Shown: piece after piece, positions 1 through 6,681 of the stretch | Layout of the letters: each line of letters opens with the position of its first letter | Numbering within the stretch: position 1 is the first letter of the stretch | Assembly (NCBI GenBank): GCA_937935205.1 | Contig: CALGXU010000086.1 | Location: forward strand, 1-12,814 | Length of the DNA: 12,814 nt | Direction: 5' to 3' | Source: an uncultured Rothia sp. | Lineage (GTDB): Bacteria > Actinomycetota > Actinomycetes > Actinomycetales > Micrococcaceae | The notes under the pieces: generated by a model | The model's database searches: none | What the model saw: the letters and a program-made list of their open reading frames with translations, nothing else | Told to the model about the DNA's origin: nothing | Position numbers and translations under genes: made by a program

Positions 1-116
1 TCCTTGGTTTTGGCAACTAAGGTGGCAGCCGGCGCGCCGGTGGGGTTCGCCTCCGGGTTTGCTTCTGTGGATTCTTTCGGGGTTGCCTTTGAAGCTGTCT
101 CCGTGGTCGTGCTCAT
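1..116 (-). CDS. Partial unrecognised protein, N-terminal 38 codons only
   Basis: A minus-strand reading frame starts with ATG at 116-114 and runs open off the left edge. It is preceded by a good Shine-Dalgarno sequence, GGAAGGA (plus positions 121-127), four bases before the ATG. The visible residues begin MSTTTETASKATPKESTEAN and continue through a Thr/Ala/Pro/Glu-rich, probably disordered stretch up to about residue 38. No domain is visible. Such polar leaders often precede the first membrane helix of actinobacterial transporters, but nothing here proves that. It is divergent from uvrB. Confidence that this is a real gene rests on the ribosome site plus the open frame; the function cannot be called. 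Confidence 0.6.
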   Translation of the reverse strand, partial: MSTTTETASKATPKESTEANPEANPTGAPAATLVAKTK

Positions 117-304
117 GGAGTCCTTCCGTGTGCTCTTGTGGTCCCGTTCTGTCTGCGTGTGCGCTCTAAACATATGTGAGCCACATCAAAGAGGCAAAGA
201 GGGTGGGTGCGGAACGCCCGTCATAAGTCTTTATGTGTTGCCGCTTATCTTCTGCGGTGCAGTGCCCGTGAGAGATAGCGGCTGTGGGGGAGAGCGGCCG
301 CCCC

Positions 305-334
305 TAAGAGCGCTGTTCCTGAGAGCACTGTTAT
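305..334. repeat. Degenerate 15-bp direct repeat, two units
   Basis: Units TAAGAGCGCTGTTCC (305-319) and TGAGAGCACTGTTAT (320-334) match at 11 of 15 positions, with a shared core AGAGC-CTGTT. A weaker third copy (GAGAGCGG...) precedes them at 290-304. It resembles the other short tandem repeats in this window's intergenic DNA. It could also be a pair of protein-binding sites. Confidence 0.4.
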
Positions 335-369
335 CGTGCGGGAGAATGTTCCCGCTCGCATCCTGTCCG

Positions 370-387
370 GTGGTGCATATGAACCAC
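370..387. promoter_or_regulatory. 18-bp palindrome, candidate operator
   Basis: GTGGTGCATATGAACCAC is a near-perfect inverted repeat: GTGGT and ACCAC arms around a central CATATG, with a single mismatched pair (G375/A382). The size and symmetry are those of a dimeric regulator site. It is 155 bp upstream of uvrB and 253 bp upstream of the divergent partial gene, so which gene it would serve is unclear. No regulator can be named. Confidence 0.3.
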
Positions 388-458
388 TTGAATACCCCTT
401 ATCTTTTGCACCCCCTTTTTTATGAACTTGGGCACTTTCGTAGTGATGGCTTGTTACC

Positions 459-479
459 TGTCGTGCCTGGGGCTATTGC
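459..479 (+). promoter_or_regulatory. Weak candidate uvrB promoter, PafBC/RecA-independent-like
   Basis: TGTC-GTG (459-465) is followed after exactly eight bases by TATTGC (474-479). The actinobacterial RecA-independent DNA-damage promoter has TTGTCRGTG, N8, TANNNT. Here one base of the upstream element is missing and the last T of the -10 is C. A conventional reading of the same stretch is TTGTTA (451-456), 17 bp, TATTGC. It would give a leader of about 57 nt. Both readings are weak. Confidence 0.22.
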
Positions 480-542
480 GCCAGTAGAAAAGGAGCAACC
501 AATCTTAGCGCGCATCGGGCGGCTTTCCCCTAGGATGGATAC

Positions 543-2711
<2,169 letters not shown>

Positions 2712-2753
2712 ACCCGGTGCTCTAAACACCGTGCTCTAAGCCCGGTGTTTAGG
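2712..2753 (+). repeat. 14-bp tandem repeat directly after the uvrB stop
   Basis: Three consecutive 14-bp units follow the TAA: ACCCGGTGCTCTAA (2712-2725), ACACCGTGCTCTAA (2726-2739; 12 of 14 identical to the first) and GCCCGGTGTTTAGG (2740-2753; more diverged). The uvrB stop itself also sits in CTAA. The array creates competing hairpins, of which the 2722-2752 one is the strongest. Confidence 0.6.
2722..2752 (+). terminator. Possible uvrB terminator hairpin
   Basis: CTAAACACCG (2722-2731) pairs perfectly with CGGTGTTTAG (2743-2752) around an 11-nt loop, 10 bp after the uvrB stop. The only T-run, five Ts at 2767-2771, is 14 nt past the stem, so it is not a canonical intrinsic terminator. It may be a by-product of the tandem repeat it lies in. 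Confidence 0.4.
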
Positions 2754-2756
2754 GGT

Positions 2757-2784
2757 CTGACTTGGGTTTTTCGCCATGAGATAA
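2757..2784 (+). promoter_or_regulatory. Candidate promoter for the Tat-exported protein
   Basis: CTGACT (2757-2762, 4/6 to the -35 consensus), a 16-bp spacer and GATAAT (2779-2784, 5/6). A second -10-like element, TAGACT (2826-2831), sits seven bases before the GTG at 2838 and could instead give a leaderless transcript. The sequence between, with inverted arms GATAG (2815-2819) and CTATC (2830-2834), carries the recurrent 9-mer ATAGATACT (2816-2824). Confidence 0.35.
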
Positions 2785-2846
2785 TTCATTGCTCGTGAAG
2801 TTCCACTGAGTGCAGATAGATACTGTAGACTATCAAGGTGTTTTAC

Positions 2847-3671
2847 GTGTCAAATAAAACCGTGGCGCTTCCGAACGATAAAGAAAAATCTGTGACTATT
2901 TCGAATAACCCTACAGGCGCACACATCACGGGAGCTCGTTCCGTTACCCGCCGCAGCCTCACCCGCGGCGCGCTCTGGGCTGTGCCCACTATTGCCGCCT
3001 CCACGGCGGTGCCCGCATTCGCTGCCTCCGCTGATGACTGCAAGACGGTACACGGCCCGGACTTCACCCAGGTCGGCGGCTGGATGATTACCAATCCCGC
3101 CAGTGGCGCCCTGCAGTCGCGCACCAAGAACAAGCCCGTGACTGCACCGGAGACCGGTCAGGCGTGGTGGTCCATGGAGAATGCAACCTCACCGAACCCC
3201 GCAACAATCCGCCTCATGTCCGTGTACGAGGCGACTCACGGCCCCGAAGGTGACCTCAACCTGAACTGCGGTGAGTTCGTGATGACCTACAACGTCTCCG
3301 CGGTGGAGGCGACGACCGGCACCACGCACCTGCACCCGTCCATGGACATTTACTTCTTCTCGCCCGAGGGTGAAATCATTGACCGCCAGATCTTCACCAC
3401 CGACCCGACCGGCAAAGCAACCGTCATGACCCGCAACGGTAAGACTCAGACCGTTCAGGGTCAGGTCATTCCGTTTGCGTCGAGTGTGAACGATAAGGCG
3501 ACCGGCATCTCCGCGCGTTTTGCGCTGCGTGGTAACAAGCTCATGGAAGGCATGTACCAATTCGAGGTGGTTATTACCGTGCCGACGATTCGTGAGAATG
3601 GCACGCTTGATACGAACAAGCAGGTGAACGCGATTGCTTTCACCCCGCCGACCTTCAACATGGTCTCCTAA
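2847..3671 (+). CDS. Tat-exported protein of unknown function
   Basis: Not recognised by family. With the GTG at 2847 it is 274 aa. An N-terminal twin-arginine signal is clear: TRRSLTRGA (34-42), a hydrophobic stretch ALWAVPTIAASTAVPAFA (42-59) and a likely cleavage after AFA near residue 59, typical of actinobacterial Tat signals of the 'GAxWxVP' kind. The mature part (about 215 aa) has two cysteines (65 and 141), possibly one disulfide, and alternating Thr/Val/Phe-rich stretches suggesting a beta-sandwich; no sortase motif, lipobox or catalytic motif is visible. It is therefore predicted to be released or loosely wall-associated. Start: GTG 2847 has AAGG (2835-2838) eight bases upstream; GTG 2838 (277 aa) is the alternative and would suit a leaderless mRNA. 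It is flanked by its own promoter and a strong terminator, so it is probably a single-gene unit. Confidence 0.85.
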   Translation: MSNKTVALPNDKEKSVTISNNPTGAHITGARSVTRRSLTRGALWAVPTIAASTAVPAFAASADDCKTVHGPDFTQVGGWMITNPASGALQSRTKNKPVTAPETGQAWWSMENATSPNPATIRLMSVYEATHGPEGDLNLNCGEFVMTYNVSAVEATTGTTHLHPSMDIYFFSPEGEIIDRQIFTTDPTGKATVMTRNGKTQTVQGQVIPFASSVNDKATGISARFALRGNKLMEGMYQFEVVITVPTIRENGTLDTNKQVNAIAFTPPTFNMVS

Positions 3672-3678
3672 TTGAATG

Positions 3679-3722
3679 AAAAGTAGCCCTCCCCGTAATA
3701 GTTCACGGGGAGGGCTACTTTT
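3679..3722. terminator. Strong bidirectional intrinsic terminator
   Basis: An 18-bp perfect stem: AAAAGTAGCCCTCCCCGT (3679-3696) pairs with 3705-3722, with an 8-nt loop (3697-3704). The A-run on one side and T-run on the other make it work in both directions. It lies 8 bp after the Tat-protein stop and 56 bp past the stop of the convergent HxlR gene. Confidence 0.93.
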
Positions 3723-3727
3723 ATGCG

Positions 3728-3804
3728 GGCTTGCTGCGCGTGCTGGTCTGCAATGCGCCGCTCTACACTGTGCGTTTTTACAATTCGCCGTTCTCTAGTG
3801 CGCC
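3728..3804 (-). repeat. Degenerate 14-16-bp tandem repeat spanning the hxlR stop
   Basis: Read on the minus strand, the units are GGCGCACTAGAGAAC (3804-3790, last coding codons), GGCGAATTGTAAAAAC (3789-3774, contains the TAA stop), GCACAGTGTAGAGC (3773-3760), GGCGCATTGCAGACC (3759-3745), then a diverged AGCACGCGCAGCAAGCC (3744-3728). First and fourth agree at 11 of 15 positions. The repeat thus starts inside the gene and continues past its stop. Confidence 0.5.
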
Positions 3805-4236
3805 CTTCTTCAGCTCGGCGGCGTCATAGCGCTCGCGGGATTCGAGTACCGCCTGCATATTGTCCTGCGCCCAGTGGCGCAGGGCGGTCATCGGCTCAAT
3901 GAGGGTCGTACCGAGCGCGGTCAGTTCGTAGTCCACGCGCGGCGGCATGGATGCGGTGACCCGGCGTTCTACCAGGCCGTCGCGTTCCATGGAGCGCAGG
4001 GTCTGGGTGAGGACCTTGGGGGAGACGCCCTGAATCATTGCTTTGAGTTCACCGAAGCGAGCGACGGGCTGTTCGGAGAGCGCCGCAACAATGAACGGGG
4101 TCCACCGGTCGGTGAGGTGGCGCATCACGGTGCGGGAGGGGCAGGCACCGGTGAGAATATTGGCGGGAAAATCGTCCTGCGGGGTGCGGGTAGACTCTAC
4201 AGTTTCGCGTGCGGGGGAGGTGAGCGTGGTGGTCAT
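3778..4236 (-). CDS. HxlR/DUF24-family winged-helix regulator
   Basis: A 152-aa cytoplasmic DNA-binding protein. After a polar N-terminus (1-25) comes the family core: the conserved cysteine in GACPSRTVMRHLTDRW (30-45, Cys32), the helix-turn-helix RFGELKAMIQGVSPKVLTQTLRSMERDGLVERR (60-92) and the wing VDYELTALGTTL (101-112). These match the HxlR pattern of 'CP...l.....W...i...L', 'F.eL...i.gis.k.Lt..Lr.Le.dGlv.R' and 'veY.LT..G..L'. Family members with this Cys (YodB, HypR and QorR types) are thiol redox or electrophile sensors that repress adjacent oxidoreductase genes, and this gene is divergent from one. The start ATG at 4236 has only a weak purine-rich site (AAAAGA). Inference: a local autoregulated repressor. 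The C-terminal codons are part of a tandem repeat. Confidence 0.93.
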   Translation of the reverse strand: MTTTLTSPARETVESTRTPQDDFPANILTGACPSRTVMRHLTDRWTPFIVAALSEQPVARFGELKAMIQGVSPKVLTQTLRSMERDGLVERRVTASMPPRVDYELTALGTTLIEPMTALRHWAQDNMQAVLESRERYDAAELKKGALENGEL

Positions 4237-4299
4237 AGCTGCGGTCTTTTCAATCTGCTGAGAGGCTGTTTTATGGGGGTGGTGAGGGGTGCGAAAAAT

Positions 4300-4327
4300 A
4301 TTTTAAATATTTTCGGTACATCCTCAA
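4300..4327 (-). promoter_or_regulatory. Candidate hxlR promoter
   Basis: On the minus strand, TTGAGG (4327-4322), a 16-bp spacer and TAAAAT (4305-4300, 5/6 to TATAAT). Predicted start near 4293, giving a leader of about 57 nt. Its -35 hexamer is the mirror image of the SDR promoter's, eight bases away. Confidence 0.5.
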
Positions 4328-4335
4328 TAGTTACC

Positions 4336-4365
4336 TTGAGGTACTCGGTATCTAATAGATACTAT
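4336..4365 (+). promoter_or_regulatory. Candidate promoter of the SDR-like gene
   Basis: TTGAGG (4336-4341), an 18-bp spacer and TACTAT (4360-4365); an overlapping TATAAA (4363-4368) is a closer -10 match but would need a 21-bp spacer. Inverted repeats sit on top of it (TACCT-TG-AGGTA, 4332-4343, and the 4348-4362 site), which suits repression by the divergent regulator. Confidence 0.5.
4348..4362. promoter_or_regulatory. Inverted repeat, candidate HxlR operator
   Basis: GTATCT-AAT-AGATAC is a perfect 6-bp inverted repeat with a 3-bp centre, lying between the -35 and -10 elements of the SDR promoter and overlapping the -10 by three bases. It is the natural place for a repressor to act. The AGATAC half-site recurs in other promoter regions of the window. 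Confidence 0.5.
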
Positions 4366-4438
4366 AAAACCATCACGCGGAACACCGCAAGAAAAACCGC
4401 AACAAAAACGTCAGAAACCCATCTGAAAGGAACCCCTC

Positions 4439-5041
4439 ATGAACATCGCAATCATCGGCGCAACCGGCATGGTCGGCGCACGCACCGCAGCAGAGGCAAT
4501 CTCCCGCGGCCACCAGGTTGACGCCTACACCCGCTCCGGCAAGGCACCCGAAGGCACCACCGCCCACAGCATCGACCTTGCAGACACCGCAGCCCTGGTC
4601 GACATCGTCAACAACCACGACGTCACCATCGTCGCCGTCTCTGCGGGTCGCGGCACCTCCGCACAGCCGGTCATCGACGCACACCGCGCACTGATTGCGG
4701 CAGCACCGAGCGGTCGCCTGCTGGTCGTTGGCGGCGCTGGCTCCCTCGTGGACGGCAACGGCAACCGCTTCGTTGATAGCGAGGGCTTCCCCGAAGAGTA
4801 CAAGCCCGAGGCGCGCGCATTCGCCCAGATTCTCGACGAGTACCGCGCCTCCGAGGGTCTGAACTGGACTTTGGTCTCCCCGGCGTTCGAAATCGCACCG
4901 GGTGAGCGCACCGGCAAGTACAACACCGCGCTGGACACCCCCGCAGGCGCTTCCATTAGCGCCGAAGACTTCGCCGTCGCCCTGATTGACGAGGCGGAAG
5001 AGCCCAAGCACGCGGGCCGCCGCTTCACCGTTGCCAACTAG
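4439..5041 (+). CDS. NAD(P)-binding SDR-like protein (NmrA/YwnB type)
   Basis: A 200-aa single-domain Rossmann protein. It begins MNIAIIGATGMVGARTAAEA with the dinucleotide-binding motif GATGMVG (7-13), followed by a basic position at the end of strand 2 (YTRSGKAP, 30-37, suggesting NADP(H)), DIVNNHDVTIVAVS (54-67) and LLVVGGAGSLVDG (94-106), then LNWTLVSPAFEIAPGERTGKY (140-160), all typical of the atypical SDR group of small NAD(P)H-binding proteins. No YxxxK catalytic pair is evident, so it may be a reductase of quinone-like substrates or a sensor rather than a classical dehydrogenase; the substrate is unknown. The ATG at 4439 has AAAGGA (4426-4431) seven bases upstream. Its divergent partner is an HxlR regulator, an arrangement known for redox-controlled oxidoreductases. 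It is probably transcribed alone. Confidence 0.9.
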   Translation: MNIAIIGATGMVGARTAAEAISRGHQVDAYTRSGKAPEGTTAHSIDLADTAALVDIVNNHDVTIVAVSAGRGTSAQPVIDAHRALIAAAPSGRLLVVGGAGSLVDGNGNRFVDSEGFPEEYKPEARAFAQILDEYRASEGLNWTLVSPAFEIAPGERTGKYNTALDTPAGASISAEDFAVALIDEAEEPKHAGRRFTVAN

Positions 5042-5042
5042 T

Positions 5043-5070
5043 AGCAGCGCTAACTAAGCAGCGCTAACTA
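5043..5070 (+). repeat. Perfect 14-bp tandem duplication after the SDR stop
   Basis: AGCAGCGCTAACTA occurs twice in direct succession (5043-5056 and 5057-5070), starting one base after the TAG stop. The gene's own end (5027-5040, ending CCAACTA) matches the unit at 9 of 14 positions, so the coding terminus may be the ancestral copy. Confidence 0.75.
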
Positions 5071-5093
5071 GCAAGCGCGTATTCATCACCCCG

Positions 5094-5134
5094 AACGCCG
5101 CATCCGACGGAATTACCCCGCCGGATGCGGCGTT
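5094..5134 (+). terminator. Terminator hairpin after the SDR gene
   Basis: AACGCCGCATCCG (5094-5106) pairs with CGGATGCGGCGTT (5122-5134); above one A/C mismatch, three more pairs close a 7-nt loop (5111-5117). It is followed by only a short T-run (TTT). A smaller hairpin, AGCCCT/GGGGCT (5156-5173), follows it. This separates the SDR gene from the terC promoter. Confidence 0.75.
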
Positions 5135-5202
5135 TGCGTGTCCGCTGCTCCTGAAAGCCCTCCCGGAGGGGCTCCTGTGCGAAACCCCCTGCGAAAACTT
5201 CC

Positions 5203-5230
5203 TTGCGAAAACCCCCACCTGCTGTATAAT
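5203..5230 (+). promoter_or_regulatory. terC promoter
   Basis: TTGCGA (5203-5208), a 16-bp spacer and a perfect TATAAT (5225-5230), the best promoter in the window. Predicted start near 5237, immediately before the riboswitch. Three copies of TGCGAAA (5178-5184, 5190-5196, 5204-5210) lie over and just upstream of the -35. Confidence 0.8.
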
Positions 5231-5240
5231 CGTTCACCGA

Positions 5241-5344
5241 GCAAGGGAGTATCCCACCAATCGACTCATCGTCAGCACGTTAGCCGAAGGCGCCTAACCG
5301 GTGAATCGAGCCGACCTCCATTCAGGTCGGCGGGAGAGACTTGT
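5241..5344 (+). promoter_or_regulatory. yybP-ykoY-type manganese riboswitch
   Basis: The leader between the TATAAT box and terC carries the family's landmarks: GGGAGTA (5245-5251) at the 5' side, CATCGTCAGCACG (5267-5279), and GGGAGAGACTT (5332-5342) at the 3' side. Visible helices: closing stem CAAG (5242-5245) with CTTG (5340-5343); CACC (5255-5258) with GGTG (5300-5303); GTTA (5279-5282) with TAAC (5295-5298), capped by GCC-GAA-GGC; and CCGACCT (5311-5317) with AGGTCGG (5324-5330). This RNA family binds Mn2+ and commonly precedes TerC-type membrane proteins, which is the arrangement here. Identified by eye; a covariance search would settle it. Confidence 0.85.
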
Positions 5345-5366
5345 GGTCCTGTACGCACACCACAAG
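5340..5366 (+). promoter_or_regulatory. Alternative hairpin abutting the terC ribosome site
   Basis: CTTGTGGT (5340-5347) pairs perfectly with ACCACAAG (5359-5366) around an 11-nt loop. Its 5' arm is the same CTTG used by the riboswitch closing stem, so the two structures exclude each other, and its 3' end directly touches the AAAGG ribosome site (5367-5371). There is no T-run, so control of translation rather than termination is the likelier output. Confidence 0.6.
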
Positions 5367-5377
5367 AAAGGCTCCCC

Positions 5378-6580
5378 ATGGAAGTTACCGGGTTGCAATG
5401 GTTGGTTACTATTCTCATCATCGCGGGTCTGTTGGCCTTCGATTTCGTGTTCCACGTTCGTAAGGCGCACGAACCCACCGTCAAGGAAGCGGCCATCTGG
5501 TCGAGTATTTACATCGGCATCGCGCTGCTGTTCGGTCTGTACATTTTCGTGACGAACGGCCCCTCCGCCGCCACCGAATTCTACGCAGGCTACATCACCG
5601 AAGAAGCTCTCTCGGTCGATAACCTCTTCGTCTTCATGATCATTATGGGCACCTTCCGCGTTGCCCGTGAGAATCAGCAGAAGGTCCTGCTCTTCGGTAT
5701 CGTCTTCGCGATTCTGGCGCGCGGCAGCTTCATCTTCCTCGGCGCAGCGATTATCAACTCCTTCGCCTGGGTGTTCTACATCTTCGGCCTGGTCCTGCTC
5801 ATGACCGCGGGTAACCTGCTCAAGGACGAACTGACCGAAGGCGACGGAGACGACGAAGCCGACAACATCATGGTCCGCCTCGCCAAGAAGTACCTGAAGA
5901 CCAGCGACCACTTCGACGGCGACAAGCTCTTCACCCTCGAAAACGGCAAGCGCGTCATGACCCCCATGATGCTCGTTATGGTCGCTATCGCCGGTTCCGA
6001 CCTGCTCTTCGCGCTCGACTCGATTCCCGCGATCTTCGGCCTCACCCAGTCCGTCTACATCGTGTTCACCGCGACCGCGTTCTCCCTCATGGGTCTGCGC
6101 CAGCTGTACTTCCTCATTGACGGCCTGCTGGACCGCCTTGTCTACCTCTCCTACGGCCTGGCGGCCATCCTCGCGTTCATTGGTGTGAAGCTCATCCTGC
6201 ACGCAATGCACGAGAACAACCTGCCGTTCATCAACCACGGCGAGCCCGTGCACGTTGTGGAGATTACCACCGAGATGTCCCTGATGGTCATCGTGGGCGT
6301 CCTGATCATTACCGTGCTTGCCTCACTGCTCAGCCCCAAGGGCCGTGCACTGCAGACCATCCAGCGTGTTCAGGCGCTCTCCGAGAAGTACCTGGCACTG
6401 CCCGATGATGCACCCGCCGCCGAGCGCGCGGACATCACCGCCCGCTGGCAGCAGGAAACCGAGAAGCTCAACGCCATTCCCGCCAAGCTGCGTGAAGAGC
6501 TGATCGAGAAGGAAGATGAATACCACGCCCTCGTGATGCGTGCCCGCACCGCACAGGATGCGCACTCTTCCTCCAAGTAG
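5378..6580 (+). CDS. TerC-family integral membrane protein, probable Mn2+ exporter
   Basis: A 400-aa polytopic membrane protein with the TerC signature. Two acidic motifs in helices define the family: TEEALSVDNLFVF (74-86) and AGSDLLFALDSIPAIFG (205-221). Hydrophobic segments lie at about 7-25, 41-60, 82-93, 103-122, 125-145, 196-218, 225-249, 255-276 and 298-318. A cytoplasmic loop (150-185) is rich in Asp/Glu, and the C-terminal 80 residues (320-400) form a charged, helical tail beyond the core domain. TerC relatives such as Alx export Mn2+ or metallate exported enzymes; the yybP-ykoY element upstream supports a manganese role rather than tellurite resistance. The ATG at 5378 is chosen because AAAGG (5367-5371) sits six bases upstream and the riboswitch occupies the longer frame that opens at 5138. 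It is monocistronic, ending in a shared terminator. Confidence 0.93.
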   Translation: MEVTGLQWLVTILIIAGLLAFDFVFHVRKAHEPTVKEAAIWSSIYIGIALLFGLYIFVTNGPSAATEFYAGYITEEALSVDNLFVFMIIMGTFRVARENQQKVLLFGIVFAILARGSFIFLGAAIINSFAWVFYIFGLVLLMTAGNLLKDELTEGDGDDEADNIMVRLAKKYLKTSDHFDGDKLFTLENGKRVMTPMMLVMVAIAGSDLLFALDSIPAIFGLTQSVYIVFTATAFSLMGLRQLYFLIDGLLDRLVYLSYGLAAILAFIGVKLILHAMHENNLPFINHGEPVHVVEITTEMSLMVIVGVLIITVLASLLSPKGRALQTIQRVQALSEKYLALPDDAPAAERADITARWQQETEKLNAIPAKLREELIEKEDEYHALVMRARTAQDAHSSSK

Positions 6581-6628
6581 TTTGAGCTACTGCGCTCGTA
6601 GCCTCACGAAGGCTAAGCGCTCACACGA

Positions 6629-6665
6629 AAGCCCCTCACACCGGATCAACCGGAGTGAGGGGCTT
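6629..6665. terminator. Bidirectional terminator between terC and the peptidase
   Basis: AAGCCCCTCAC (6629-6639) pairs with GTGAGGGGCTT (6655-6665); past an A/A mismatch, CCGG (6641-6644) pairs with CCGG (6650-6653) around ATCAA. T-runs are short (TTC on plus, TTTC on minus). It serves convergent genes ending at 6580 (+) and 6682 (-). Confidence 0.8.
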
Positions 6666-6681
6666 CGCTCTATTAAAAGTT

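Larger units (their letters stand above)
117..542. other. Intergenic region between divergent partial gene and uvrB
   Basis: No convincing gene lies here; the open plus-strand frame at 4-546 has no ribosome site and no recognisable protein. It contains an 18-bp palindrome (370-387), a degenerate 15-bp direct repeat (305-334), a small hairpin with arms GCGGGA (338-343) and TCCCGC (350-355), and another CATATG-centred palindrome, ACATATGT, at 170-177, about 54 bp upstream of the partial gene's start. Promoters for both divergent genes must lie in this stretch, but only a weak candidate for uvrB can be pointed to. Confidence 0.6.

Noticed and set aside
338..355. Hairpin GCGGGA/TCCCGC containing GAATGTTC, considered as a LexA box
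   Set aside because: It does not fit GAAC-N4-GTTC spacing; it is only a short stem without other support.
5138..5377. N-terminal extension of the terC reading frame
   Set aside because: It covers the TATAAT promoter and the riboswitch; TerC homology and a ribosome site begin at 5378.
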